A stretch of DNA of 64,000 nucleotides, from the NCBI GenBank assembly GCA_021234155.1, contig JAJEKV010000022.1, positions 6,526,132 through 6,590,131 on the forward strand. The letters run 5' to 3'. Under the pieces are notes generated by a model. The model was not told where the DNA came from and did not search any database. It worked only from the letters and a program-made list of their open reading frames with translations. Each line of letters starts with the position of its first letter. Position 1 is the first letter of the stretch. Below, piece after piece: positions 21,677 through 33,860 of this stretch. The position numbers and the translations under genes were made by a program. The stretch comes from Isoetes taiwanensis (Eukaryota > Streptophyta > Lycopodiopsida > Isoetales > Isoetaceae).

Positions 21677-22013
21677 GGGGCAACCCAAAAACACAGTTTT
21701 TCTGATTTAAGACTGGTTCAAACACGACAATGGTTGTTAAATAAGGTGCTTGTACATAATATCTCGTAAGGTGGAGACGACAATCGTGACTGTTTGACAG
21801 AGTCCCGTAGCTCCAGGGCTGAAGGAAAATCTCAGGCGTCCAACAACAAGCATATCGTATGAATGCATGCCAAGTCCTCACCCTACATCTGGACATACCC
21901 ACGACTTTTAACGCCTTCTCCATCGGCATAAAGTTCGACACCTATGGTTCAAAAACCCTAAATAGCTTTGAAAGCTAGCTCAAGAGCATTCTAACAAGGA
22001 CTCAAACAAGGAG

Positions 22014-24159
22014 ATGCCTGTGAAGTGGTATGCTTGCTTTCAGTATTTTGAAGCGCCATTATCACGCGGATTTGATGCAATGATATTTAAGGAGTTCAGA
22101 CACATTGTGATCAAAATTTCCCACTGATATAATTCTGTTCGCAGGGTACTCTACTGGCAATCAGCTTCAGGTACACAGGCCAGCAGTCAAACGCTCCTGG
22201 ATTTGCTGAAAAGTTTAGAGAGCATGGGGGGAGTTAGGACAGGACGTTGGCAGGTTACTGCAGCACAACATCGTCCTATGCAACGAGGTATACTTACCAC
22301 CTGACTTCTCATTTAGCCATCTTATCTCTACTCTGCTTGTTGAACAAAAATCAATGTCTACTTCCCCATATAGTGTCTGCAATTCTGGCAACATAGCAAT
22401 GTCGGGCTATGTTATTTGGGGGCAGGTCTGTGCCCAGAATAACAAATTTTTTATTAAGTCATAAAGTTCTCTACTGGTTGACAATGTTTTACAGCATATC
22501 TTTGCCTCCCTTTTATCTGAACATAGAGCCTTGCTTTATAACCGTCATGGAATGTGCATGGACATAGATGAAGAAACTGTGATCTTGTTAGAATTGAATT
22601 TAATGTACCGGAAAGTGATAATTTTGGGGATGCTTATGATCATAAATCAGCTGGTGCAGTTTGGATAATAGAAGTAGCTGGCGATAGGTGAAAGAATGTT
22701 TGGAGGTCTGCTATATCTTTTATATAATGGTCTTTTGATGGCAGGCATCTGGAATCCTTTGCAGATAAGCAAGAATATGCAGACCATTGCAGCTACTTGA
22801 CACATCGTTGAGAACTTAGGAGAAGAGTCAAAATCAGGCATGCTGGATATTGGATGTTTACCTCTGCCAAGAGTCATGCTTTGCTGCTAGATAACAAATA
22901 TGTTGAAGAAGATGAGGGACAGTAACCATGTCATGGAGAATACTTGCAATAATCATCTGTACATAGTTAGCAATTTTAACTTGCAAAATCTAATGATTAA
23001 TATGTAATAACTTCGATCATAGCCAGCAAGGCCAATTTGAAGTAATGATCATGCTTGCAACAATAATTGCTTGCACTGTACACCAAGAATGGACATGCAT
23101 GGTATTGGTTGTGGCAGTGGGTAACTCTTAGAGGACGGACATCAATTGCCATTCATCTTACATTCAACTGAGAATGTTGCATTTCTACAAATGTTAATGG
23201 TATTTTCGTGGGGAGAGTAGCTTGAGCAAGATTATGATCTGATAGGTATGTAAGCCTTGAAATAGACTTAGACTTGTGGTTATGCAGATATTTGAACACC
23301 AGAATTCGCAGCACATGTTTTCTGTTAATTCACGAAATAGGGTTACTTGCAAAATGGCCGGATTGATCACATACATAGACTAGCATAACTGTTTTCCAGT
23401 TAGTCCAATTGCGCATACACATTAATAACTAACCAGTTATTTGCTTTCTGCAGATGTTCCAATTGATTGTGCCCGTGAGCTTCTTGGGGTGGCATTCTCA
23501 GGAAATCCTAGCAAGCATTACTTTGTATTACGAAATGAGCATATGATTGTAGAAGCTGATGCAAGCATTCAGGCCATTATGGAGAAACTACAGACCTATC
23601 GAAATAGGTTAAATATTATCTTTGAGGTATCATTTTTCGCAATTAAATTTTTATCTGGGTGCATGTTTGTGGTGTTCAATTGAGACAAGCATCCTCATAT
23701 TAATACAGAAAACTTCAAGATCTTGGCAAAGGGAGACCTAATAAATATAATGGTCTTATTGCAGGGTTTTCAATACCAACTTGGAGATTTTCAAGTGAAG
23801 GCTGGCAGAGCAATTCATGGACATGGGGAAAACCTGCGTGGAATAGTCTTTGAGGTAAGGTTTTTTTTTTTGTTTTTCACGAACTTGGTAATACATACAT
23901 AGACAATTAACCCCTGTATTCTGTGTAGGTTGAATATTCACCAATATCCTCCCTTGAAAAATCTCGTTCTCACATACAAGAATTTGTCGATTATTGGCAA
24001 GAAGTAATATCAGCACAAGGTCCAAGTGGGAGGCTAGCACACCTGGAGCCAAGCTTTGCTGATTATTCGTTAACAGACCATTATACATGGCAACATACAG
24101 CATTGCAGTACATTTCCCTTATGGCTAATATCTCCATGGCTAACGTCTCCCAGCGCTAA
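22014..24159 (+). CDS. MED20: Mediator complex subunit 20 (MED20), five exons
   Basis: MED20 is a head-module subunit of Mediator, which links transcription factors to RNA polymerase II in the nucleus. Exons are 22,014-22,027, 22,145-22,287, 23,454-23,626, 23,765-23,854 and 23,929-24,159. All introns are GT-AG and all phases agree, giving 651 nt or 216 residues, close to the length of plant MED20. The start MPVKW is typical of the family and is split by intron 1 inside the Trp codon. Family blocks are YFVLRNEHMIVEADASIQ, IMEKLQTYR, GFQYQLGDFQVKAG, ENLRGIVFEVEYSPISSLEK, EFVDYWQEV and LTDHYTWQHTALQY. Intron 2 is long (1166 bp); the others are 117, 138 and 74 bp. There are no frameshifts, unlike most coding traces here. 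The central loop after exon 2 is divergent from what I recall of the plant family. Confidence 0.93.
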
Positions 24160-26432
24160 TCTCCAATGCATGTTCCAGCTACCATTCTTGTGGTTTGATT
24201 TATTTGGCACGAAATATTCAGGGGATATCTCAATTGTCAGAATATTGACAATTCTCCTTCTGTCAATTTTTGATCCATGCCAGCTGTTCTTCATAGCTAG
24301 TTATGAAGGCGATGAAAGCCCTTGGTATTGACAGGTTTCTGCTCTGGCAAGGGCTATCAATTTCTTGATCCATGCCAATTCTTCTGCTGTTCTTGTATAC
24401 TTTAAAGAAATATTTCATAGGGTTGAGCGCCTAGTTCACTTTTCTGCTCTGGCAAGAGTCTATGTATCAAGTCTTTTGCTGATTCTCGAAGGCTTAGCAA
24501 ATGGTCAAACTAAGATCTTTGTCGTCATGTAGAAGGTCCAATATAAGAGGTTTCTTTGGATTTGTGTTGAGAGTCAATAAGGCCGACAACTTAAGTGCCA
24601 TGCAAGCCTAAAAACAGTACGACGGTGATGGCAAATTGACTTAATAGCAAACGTGCTTGTCTTGTTTATTATTCTTCTGATGTAAAGGACCTTGGTTTGG
24701 GAAATTATGAGGAAACCTTGTATTTCACAGTACAATTTAGAAACAGTAGGAAATCTTCTTGCAAAAAATAGCCATTTTCTATGTATACTTATTGTAGGAA
24801 TGGAGGAGTATGTAGCTTGGTAAGCTGCGCTAGATCTAACAAGAAACTAGCCAATTATGTCAAAAAACCCGAACCAAGTGTAGGACATGCCAAATCAATT
24901 ATTTGCTTCATCATTACATTAAAGCAAACTGTGCAGGTGCATCATTTGATTAGTGGTTATATTAAAGCAAATTCCTAAACTGCGCATTTGCCTGCCATAT
25001 TTGGCACTTTTGTACATATAATTATCTTCCATTTCATTTCTAACGATGCATTTTTTATGCTTTTTCTTTCTTCTATGCAAGTAACCCCGCGCCATTTCAT
25101 CCCAAATGTAGCAAGTTTTGCAGGATTCCAGACAACTTTTTCATTAAATAGCGCCATTTCGATTGCTAAGTGTGTCAGAAAAACAGGAAAGAAAATAATT
25201 TTGACAGTAATTGGAATTAGAAATTTCCATATTTAATGAAACTATGATTTGGAGAACCATGGTGTAGTTAGCCACCAAGCAGGGGGAATAGGAGTGCCAT
25301 AATTGGTGGCTGCACAGGTTCATGACCGCAGCATCAGTGCCAACGAACGGACGCACCACTGATGCTTCTCCTGCCATAGCTCGGAATAGATAAACTTTTC
25401 TAAGAGATACGGGATGCCAACATGGTAATTGTTCACCAAATGGTGCCCCTGTGTGTGCCAATGAGAAATGCTACTCTCACCAATATTGATCCACGTCTTT
25501 GCCAATAAGGACCACATTTGAACCAAAGAGAGGATGCCAACTCATCTCGAAATTGACCATCACCATTGACACAAATCTCCCTCATGCTTTCAACATCATG
25601 TTTTGTACTTTTGTTAACGAGGTTAGTTACTTCCTCAACCATGGTTCACCTAAATGTATTGCAATACAGATAAACATTCATATTCCCAAAGAAAGAAACC
25701 AATAGGATGCATATTAGCAACATAACAAAAAGGTTGCAGAACACCCTAGTAGCAATGGAGGATGGGAATGTATAGTTTGGTATCCATATGCAACCATCAA
25801 AAGTTTAAGCAAAAAGGACCCCATATGAGGTGATGTGGAATTGCAATGTGTAATGGATTACCACAATAAGTTAAGAACATAATCATGTCTTTATGAATTG
25901 CATGACATGGTATGATGTATTTATCTCAATATATATGCATCATATTTTTTTGAACTTTTCTGAATATTCCATATTTTCTGATATTTTTTTAAGTATCTTC
26001 TTATTTAAAAAATAATAGCTTTGGTTTGCGTGCCTTGAACGCCGCATGTTACGCCGCATGCGGCATTCCTCTCCCCTCTCCCCTTTACGGGACCCTTTAC
26101 GGGACGCGCTATAATTTGAAAGGAGAATTGCATTTCAAACTTTGCATTTCAAAAAGTTTTCAAACGGAGTGGAGAGCGAGCAGACTGGCCAAGCAACAGC
26201 AACATGCCGATTGTCGCAACCAGGTTGTCTACGACTCAATCTTTTACATTGAGTCAGTTTCGCATGTTGTAGGAGAGTAACAAGGCCATAACTAGCTTCT
26301 GTGCACGGTGCAGAGTTGGAGTTTTATGTCCCTGGCCCGAATCAATCTGCTCTTTGCTATGGGGGTTTTGCTCCCTGGATCTGCGATATCCACAATCTAA
26401 GGGTTTTTTTTTTTTGCATGTATCACCTACAG
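24160..26432. other. AT-rich intergenic DNA
   Basis: The MED20 3' UTR is expected at its left end. Minus-strand frames near 25,144-25,642 look slightly protein-like but have no recognised motif or splice support. Nothing else can be called. Confidence 0.35.
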
Positions 26433-27571
26433 CTGGAGGCAGCTGTGCAAGCAAAGCTTCAATTGCAATAGGGAGAGTTTCCACTGCATTGTGCAAGGTA
26501 ACCCATTTTCTAGTTCCCTTTTTATTCTTATATGGTTTTTCTTTTATATGGATTAAGATAGAGGACTAAATTGCAAGGAGTGCTTCTCGATTGTGAAATC
26601 AGCATTTAGCTGGCAGCATCATGTGTTCTACCTTTTATATGTTTTCAAATAGCCCTTTTACTACTGTTGCAGGTTTGTGGTGATTAGATTATTTGCCATT
26701 ATCCTTCTGACTGCCAAAATTCTGATGATAACATTTACATATACCACATGACTTGCAGACCTGTGAAACCGAATGGACTAGGCTAGAAGCATAGACAAGG
26801 ATCACAAGTTTGACTATGTATATAAGGATCTAGATAAGTTTGACTAAGCATAGGTAAGGATCCAGATCTTCTATTTCTTACATGCTTCGCATGTATCAAG
26901 TGCGTATTTACAAGAAGAATCACATGAAACAACATATTGTATAATGATTTTTCTCTTCTTTTAGGACTTCATTATCCTTTGTGTATGAAAAATGATCAAA
27001 GATGTTGAAAATGTTACTCTTTACTCCAACCAAGTTTGAATTATAGAAGCCATTTCTGTATCTTAGAAGGTAAGTGTCTACTACGAACTTATATTAATAG
27101 TAGAATGCTTAACAGAAATTTACATATAGTAACTTTTGCATTTTGTACATATCAATAGGCTGCGATGTTGAAAAAAATAAGTACATCACCATCAACAGGA
27201 GGGGACAGAAAATCTCCAGTTAACATGGCTCAAAGTGCTGATTCTGAAGGTGTTTATACGGCCCTCCATGACTCCAGCTCATCAGCTCATCCGTCATTTG
27301 GTTTACCTTCCTCTCCTCTTTATACTTTTATTTTTATACTGGTGTGTTGTTGCAACGACAATGGAACATTCTTCATCAGCAAAAGAATGCAAATAAATTA
27401 GGTATACTCACAGCCATTGATACACCATGCCATTTTGTTTTATCCATAGATGCTCCAAGCAGTCATCGAACACATGAGAACTGTTTATCCTCTTTCTGTG
27501 CTTTGGCTTTAAGTCTAAACCAAAATGGTCTTTGGGGTACCCCTTCTTTTGGATTGTTGGAGATATTGTAG
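26433..27571 (+). CDS. Three phase-consistent exons of an unrecognised gene
   Basis: Exon A (26,433-26,497) follows a CACCTACAG acceptor and ends at a GTAACC donor in phase 0. Exon B (27,159-27,249) starts in phase 0 after ATCAATAG and contains KKISTSPSTGG and SPVNMAQSADSE. It ends at a GTGTTT donor in phase 1. Exon C (27,450-27,571) follows CCATAG, restores the frame (DAPSSHRTHENC) and stops at TAG. Phase agreement across two introns is the main evidence. No 5' exon or start codon was found (exon A needs one base from upstream), and the product is not recognised. It could be the end of a real gene or a coincidence. Confidence 0.35.
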
Positions 27572-30500
27572 AAAATAACGTTGCTTTTGTTAGCATTTGC
27601 TGCTGTTGTTGGAGGTTAAGTTTAAAAGTATGCAAACTCATTTTAATAAATTAGAAAAATGTATTCCAGTCATACAAATAAAATAATTAAAATGGGAAGG
27701 AAAATGCTTTATTACTAAAACTAATTCTAATAGTTTAACTTTAATGGTTATTTTTCAAGATTAAGCTGTTCTGGAAGGTAGAAGATTTAGATGTTGTGAA
27801 ATCTGCAAGTAACTGAGAAATAACATTTAGAATGCATGTTTGTGAAGTCTGCAGCTCTGTTTTCCTCATTCATTTGTAGGTTAAAATTAGGAGAGCAGAT
27901 TCCTGTGAAGAGAGCAGATTCATTTTGGCAATAGACTCATTCCTAAGGTCCACTGCTCACCATTGTTGGTTTTGACCGAAGCATCTTGCAAATAAATTTG
28001 TAGGTATTCAGGTGCATTTTTTTTCCCAGATAAATTTGGTGCAGGAACTCAGGAAGAGGAGGCAACTTTTTATGTTATCTGGAGGTAGCAATTGCTTAAC
28101 ATGTTGGATTAATTGTTTTCTTTCAGTAATGTGCTCGGAAGGTATGAAGTAGAGCACATTGTATTCAGTATCCAAGGGTTTTCTTGCAGTAAAAATAATC
28201 ATTCTAGGGCATACCTCTAAAACCAATGATAAATTGCTTTACTGGCATTTTCAATCATATCAACCCTTAACATAGGTGAGGTTGATTGTTTTTCTTTGTA
28301 CACATGCATTAATAGGGACTCATGTAGTATTATGCATTGCACAAAGCTTGAATTTTCATATTTTGAGCTTTTAGAAAATGGAACAACATTGACTTGCTTC
28401 ATAACTTCTGATGCTTGCAACAAATGCCCAGCCTTCTCAAATATAGTTGTTTTATGCATTTATTTATTTTTTCATATATTATCCCTTTCCATAAAGATTT
28501 TCACTTTCAGTGTTTTCAATAATTCTACAAGAACATTAAGAAATGTTGCAGTTGTTTCTGTGGATTGAGTCAGTAGCCTAACCTCCGCTGATCAAGTTTA
28601 GTCTTCAATTTCAATATATTGACAATATTCTTCAGCATGTCTGCAAAAGTCCTATCTTCAGTAGGTTTATTGCAGAGCTCTTTGCACGTTAGGGCGAATG
28701 ATAGAGGGTTGCATATAATTCAAACTTGCTATGTCCTATTGCAGAAGGGACGTTCTTATGGTAGATAAGCTCATCCCTTGCACTTTAGCTGTGTGGCACA
28801 GATGATTTGAGGAAGTAGGGCTTGCCAGCTTCAATAAATATTTGGTCTACATAGAAACCAGAAAACAAATAGTTAGTACTAATAAATTCAACACACTTTT
28901 TATTTTTATCATGTATTCTCAATTTTGCAGATATAATGCACAAAACAGTTGATGTTTTATCCACAACTTGGACTGACACATCATTTGCAGCTTTGAATTG
29001 ATTCACAACATTCTGGAGCAAGTTTTTAAACTCTTTAGGGTAAATTTACGAGCTCTCCATACATCTTTAAAAGTGGTGTGCACTGAATGGAACTTTCTGG
29101 TATAAACATGTCACTAGAAAGGTTATGCAATCTTAATTATGCAATCTTAATTATCGCATTTGCTATACATTGAAGTAGTGCGTTGAATGTTTGTTCTGTG
29201 GAAAGCATGCAGCCTTTGCCTCATGCTTTTTTACTTGCAGGTATTGCACCATCATCAAATGTTAATGTCACTTGCATGGTTATTTTCTGCCCTAATTTGT
29301 GGAGTTGGATCCATGTTTAACATCCACATCGGGCCCTTATCAACATGATGGAATGCACCTATAGAACAAGGTACTGCACTCTGACATATGGAAGGACCCA
29401 TACGAAACTTCTCTTATTGGCTTGGAGCACTGAGAAATTTTTTTAAAAAAAATATATTCATACCCTTGCATTTACTATTCATTGGAATAGTGTAATGTAT
29501 ATATAATCTGTGTCCTCTAAAAATCATTGATCTTTATTGGAGATGGCTATGCCGAGTTGCCACATTAAGGATTGAAGAAGGTAAGACTTTAACTATCTAG
29601 CACAATATTATTCATTTGTTCAAACGTGAATTACTTATCTAATGTATTCTTCTTGCAAATGAGCACAGGGTGCCTTGCTCTATTAGGCATGATTTGTGCT
29701 TAACAAATGGAAGAGGCCTATGAATCTATGACGAGACAGGATGGATATATCCATTTGAATATGGTCCCTCTGTGTGCTGTTTATCGAGCTGATGCATGTT
29801 CTTGCTGATCTTTTGGGAAATGAAAAATCATTTCTCATTGAAGAAGCATTATTCTACCATTTTGTACTATACTGCTTGCTGCAAGAAAACAAGAAGGCGA
29901 AATGTTCTAATACTCCATAAGTAGGCCAAAGATCGACTGTTAACTAGAATTTGCACGACCATATTTTGTAGCAACCATATAAGCAAAAAGCATTGTATTC
30001 TCTAAGCTTTCTCATTTTGGGTGTTTGAAGAAGATTTCCTTCTGCCATTCCTAGCCTAGGTCCAAGTGTATATGGTGCTAATATCATACACTATATAACA
30101 AGGGCCATTGATTTTAAATTTATGAATGTATCATGTGTCTCTTGCAAGGCATTGCTCCATAACATGTGTGAATGATTTAATATTGCATGTGCTGCTGAAC
30201 GGCTTAATATTGTGTTTTCGTTTTTCTGAGCTAACATTCTCACATGGTTACAAAGTGCACATTCGTATCAATTGTTATAAAATCTGCATGAACAAAGCCT
30301 CCATACCAATCCATATGTAGGGAATTTAAATTCAGCTATGAAGATCTTCCTATAAAGCATGATTTCGTTAATTAGAGAAATTTGGTTTTCTTGATCGAGA
30401 CGAAATAGGTCGCAGTAGCGTCCTAGAATGGAAAAAGTTGTTATTGTTAAGCAATTTGCATTGACTAAGAGCACAGTTTTTGCTCGCATTATTATTATCC

Positions 30501-30584
30501 GCAGGAAAAGCACTTATGGGGCTGCCTTCACTGTGTTGGAACACAAAACATTCAACAGCTATAATGCCATCAGTGCTCGTGCAA
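27572..30584. other. AT-rich gene-free stretch
   Basis: Only short, poorly composed frames occur. No repeat, RNA gene or splice-consistent exon was recognised. Confidence 0.35.
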
Positions 30585-30714
30585 ATCGCCATGGCGATGT
30601 TTTTGACCAGATAAGCAAGGCATGAGAGCTAATTATAAGCTTTACGGCAACATTTTAATATCATTCTCAAATGACTAAACATGTCGAGAAGATCGCGATG
30701 GCGATCTTCCCGAC
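30585..30714. repeat. Palindromes past the 3' end of the second element's companion gene
   Basis: ATCGCCATGGCGAT (30,585-30,598) is a perfect palindrome. At about 30,683-30,714, two 14-nt arms, GTCGAGAAGATCGC and GCGATCTTCCCGAC, are inverted with one mismatch around GATG. The GATCGC/GCGATC arms match those of the palindromes at 34,490-36,341, so these may mark the left side of the element. Confidence 0.6.
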
Positions 30715-30890
30715 AAGTTCAGTAATACACAAGGTCAGTACACAAGTGGATAATAATACACAAGGTCAGTACTTCTATACAGTAAAAAGATGTAAGAAAA
30801 TAATGATTCCCTCAAAAGAGCAGAAGTTTTTTACAAAATTTCATAGTCTTTACATGATTTTTCACATCCATAAGAAGCGAGAAAACTTCA

Positions 30891-32108
30891 CTAATCTTGA
30901 GTCTCTTTCACAGACTCTTGAGTCTCTTTTACAGACTCTGGAGCAACGCCAAGTTCCTTGGCCATTCTATCTGTATGTGCCTTACCTAAAGCAAGGGTCT
31001 GTGAGAGATTCACTTCCGAATATCCTGTAACCGAAGGAATTTCTACATCCATTGCATCGGCGATATCCTGCACACGCCCTGAGTACTGTGTATCCAACAA
31101 TTCCCCCCGTAGCTCAGTACTATATTCGGACGTATCTACTAATTTCCTTCTCTTGGTTACTTCGATATTTGGGTCTTCAAACTGAGTCTCGGATTCTGAG
31201 GGACCAAAGTATTCAAACTGGCTAGACTGTTTGTTGATCATACCAGTTACTAATGGCATTACCATGTCAAACTTTTGATTCAAGACCTCGAGCTTTTCAA
31301 ATGTCTCCTCAAGTGCAGCGCTGTCTTTTTCTGTCTTCTCTAAAAGAGCCCGTGTTTCCTGCAGCCTCTCCTCAAAGCCTTTCTGATCTAACTGGTCCAG
31401 GATCACTTCCATGTTACTCAGATCCGTCTCCTGAGTTATTTTGATGTTTGGCATTTTTTCTGCGTCCGGGTTTACTTTCTGTTCTTCTTCTTGTTCTTCA
31501 CAGGGTGGCCTTGCCATTTTCTCCAAGGTCTCGAAGAACGATCTCAAAAACCTGCAGACCTTGTCATCATACTCCAAAGAAACACTACGTTTCCCTTGCA
31601 TCAGAGCAACTCTAGAAGCAGTCCCCGCGGAAAAGAAGTCAATAACAACACCATCATCGGGAACCAATTCCTTCACCATGGCGTAGATATACGACGTTTT
31701 AGCCTGGCTTTTCAGAACAAAATCCCCTTCCATAGCTGCCCATGAAAACTTTGGCTTACCTGTGAAGTATTCTAGGTATTTCTTCTTTGTTTTGGCGTCC
31801 ACCTCCTCATTACCTGTGATTGGATATTTTGGTAGAGGTGTGCCTCTTGGGGCATTGGTCCCCTGAGTTAGACGCAGCTCCAATCTGGGTTGCACAGGTA
31901 AGATACGAACGTCACTTCTATTGATCGTCACATGCGTGATGTAGTATTGAAATTCCTTTATCATTTTCTTGTTAACCCAGCCCTGTTCCTCATAAGCACC
32001 CGTGGACACATGGGAACAGCCCTGGATTTGACTTTGACTGTATAAGCAGTTTGGCAAGTGGATTGATCTCATGAGCATGACGATGTGATACACTTTTGCA
32101 GCTGTCAT
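30891..32108 (-). CDS. Methyltransferase-like 3' part of the companion gene, 405 codons
   Basis: This is the longest plausible open frame in the window. Residues 155-181 (about 31,648-31,566) read VIDFFSAGT..ALMQGKRSVSLEYDD, which fits the D-x-F-x-x-G-T...A...G...E-x-D pattern of SAM-binding motif I in DNA N6-adenine/N4-cytosine methyltransferases. Residues about 225-290 are predicted coiled coil (EERLQETRALLEKTEKD and similar). The tail is acidic with a repeated ESVKETQ. The first 40-50 codons probably overlap the real junction with the upstream block, so the ATG at 32,108 is unlikely to be the true start. No DPPY motif is seen, so enzymatic activity is doubtful. Confidence 0.55.
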   Translation of the reverse strand: MTAAKVYHIVMLMRSIHLPNCLYSQSQIQGCSHVSTGAYEEQGWVNKKMIKEFQYYITHVTINRSDVRILPVQPRLELRLTQGTNAPRGTPLPKYPITGNEEVDAKTKKKYLEYFTGKPKFSWAAMEGDFVLKSQAKTSYIYAMVKELVPDDGVVIDFFSAGTASRVALMQGKRSVSLEYDDKVCRFLRSFFETLEKMARPPCEEQEEEQKVNPDAEKMPNIKITQETDLSNMEVILDQLDQKGFEERLQETRALLEKTEKDSAALEETFEKLEVLNQKFDMVMPLVTGMINKQSSQFEYFGPSESETQFEDPNIEVTKRRKLVDTSEYSTELRGELLDTQYSGRVQDIADAMDVEIPSVTGYSEVNLSQTLALGKAHTDRMAKELGVAPESVKETQESVKETQD

Positions 32109-32119
32109 GCTTGCAATCC

Positions 32120-32852
32120 TGCTGAAAAGGTCCGTGTATTTTTTTACTTCCCATATAGTTTGAAATCAAGGAGATATCAATAAAAACCATGGTGGCATTT
32201 TCCAATACTTGCCCCCGCACAAGAACACCAGATTTTGTTACTGCTTTAACAATGTTCATCTTTTCTTTCTGTTTCTTTGCTTCTTCGGGTTTGAGTATAG
32301 CTAGTAAAGCTTCCAGGAAAACAGTGGGAAGATTTTCCTGAACGTGATCCTTATTATAGTTGGCCTTGATATAATCAAAATCCATACCTGCTATATCAAG
32401 TAGCCTCTCTTCCTTGAGTTCAGGGAATTCTGTCACGAGCTCCTCTATGCTGCCGTATTTTTTATCTAGCAAGCAATTGGCATAGGATAGTACCTCACGA
32501 TTGCATCAATGTCGAGTTCTTATGTCTAAGGCCCCTCGTTTACAATCATGCCCTCACGCAGATAACCAGATTGCACCTTTAAATATGTCTTTCCCAAAAG
32601 GATCTCATCCATAAGCTGTGATACCTCAGCATTGTTCATGCCACGAAGGTACCTGAGAAATGTTTTATTGAAGAATTCTTTTGTGGGCTTTTCTGGCAGT
32701 TCTCCATAATCATCCGATAGCTTCCGTGCTGCCCACTTATTTACAACTTCCATGAACTTCGCCCATGGTTCGGCAGGCATGAATAGAAACCGCCGCCTTT
32801 TAAGTTCTTTGACCTTGAGTGTCGAGTGGCTACCTCGACAAAATCCTCGCAA
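32120..32852 (-). CDS. Middle part of the companion gene, unknown Lys/Glu-rich region
   Basis: Two open blocks are separated by a frame break near 32,500. The first (32,852-32,526) contains RRRFLFMPAEPWAKFMEVV and MNNAEVSQLMDEILLG. The second (32,472-32,120) contains EELVTEFPELKEERLLDIAG and NATMVFIDISLISNYMG. In beta-class DNA methyltransferases a DPPY motif precedes the SAM-binding motif. The IDISL segment sits about where DPPY would be expected and lacks it. No separate domain is recognised. Confidence 0.45.
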
Positions 32853-33149
32853 TAAAATGCTCGTTAGGATCGCGCCGCTGCGACCGTTTCAGCAAAAAGT
32901 AAATAGGCTTACCTTCCAAGTCGATGTGATCGCTGGGTGCGTTCGCTTGGACCCTCGCGAGGGCACCGAAAAGCCTTTGTTGATGATTTACGGCCGTTGA
33001 AGCTTCTCCATAAGTGGTTCTCTGTACACGGAGTCTGCAATTATGTCATTGCATTGAATAGATAATTGAATATATTCCCTGTTTGACAGGTTTCCATTCA
33101 GCACCCGTGTTCTTCTCTTTACGTAAACTTTCGCAAATTCCATCCGTTG

Positions 33150-33860
33150 TTCGATGCTCCCCATCACAGAAAGGAGGAGGAAGAAAGCAAAGAAATATCT
33201 TTGTGGTTTCCAGAAATAATGTAAAAATTTTTGTTTTGAAGATCCTCAGGTCTTGACCAAGTTATTATTTTCCTGGGAAACAAAATATTTTAGTAAATGA
33301 AAACCTCACAATAATGTACATATACAAAGTACTTACTTAGTGATGGGATCAAAAGGGACAACATCTGCCGGTGTTAGAACCTCCGTAGGGCACTTCTTAA
33401 AGCTCCTTATTAGAGTTTGCACATGGTCGTTTGAACGATATCTGTGTGTCATTGTAGCTGGAGCTGTCTCACAGTCGAAGATACTTACTTTTGTGAACCA
33501 ATTCACTCCCATTGGATAAAATTTTCTGAACTCCTCGAGTTTCTGTGCTGTTTGCTCTGCAAGTTTCTTTTTCTCGGCAGGGTTGAACTTGAGTTCCTCA
33601 GGCATACGAGTTTCAGAAGGCCAAGTGGCAGTTATTGCAGTTGAAGTGGCAGTTGGGACACCTGATGAGCTAGGTGTAGATGATGTAGAAGGCTGGTCCT
33701 TATCATCTACATTTAGCTGCCGAAGTTTAATCTTGAAAATGTTTGTCTTCTTCTGTACTGGTTCTTCTATAGGGGGAGGCACTATAGGGGGAGGCATGAG
33801 CAATTTCGGAGCAGTAGGATCTACAACTGCTAAAGATATTGGATTAGCTGAGCAGGTCAT
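33150..33860 (-). CDS. ParB-like segment of the companion gene
   Basis: The block starting at 33,860 begins with a Pro-rich stretch and a Ser/Thr-rich linker. It continues through TLIRSFKKCP, LTPADVVPFDPITK, an in-frame 64-bp intron, then WSRPEDLQNKNFYIISGNHK. A motif of the form [V/I]-[I/V]-S-G-N-H-[K/R] after a PE-D-L-x-x-K block recalls the ParB/Srx fold, where a GxHR-type loop binds nucleotide. A stop follows soon after, and the similarity resumes in another frame (EQRMEFAKVYVKRRTRVLNG). The ParB assignment rests on a short motif and spacing. Confidence 0.4.

Noticed and set aside
25144-25642. Minus-strand frames that look partly protein-like
   Set aside because: No recognised motif, no consistent splicing, and two overlapping frames compete.
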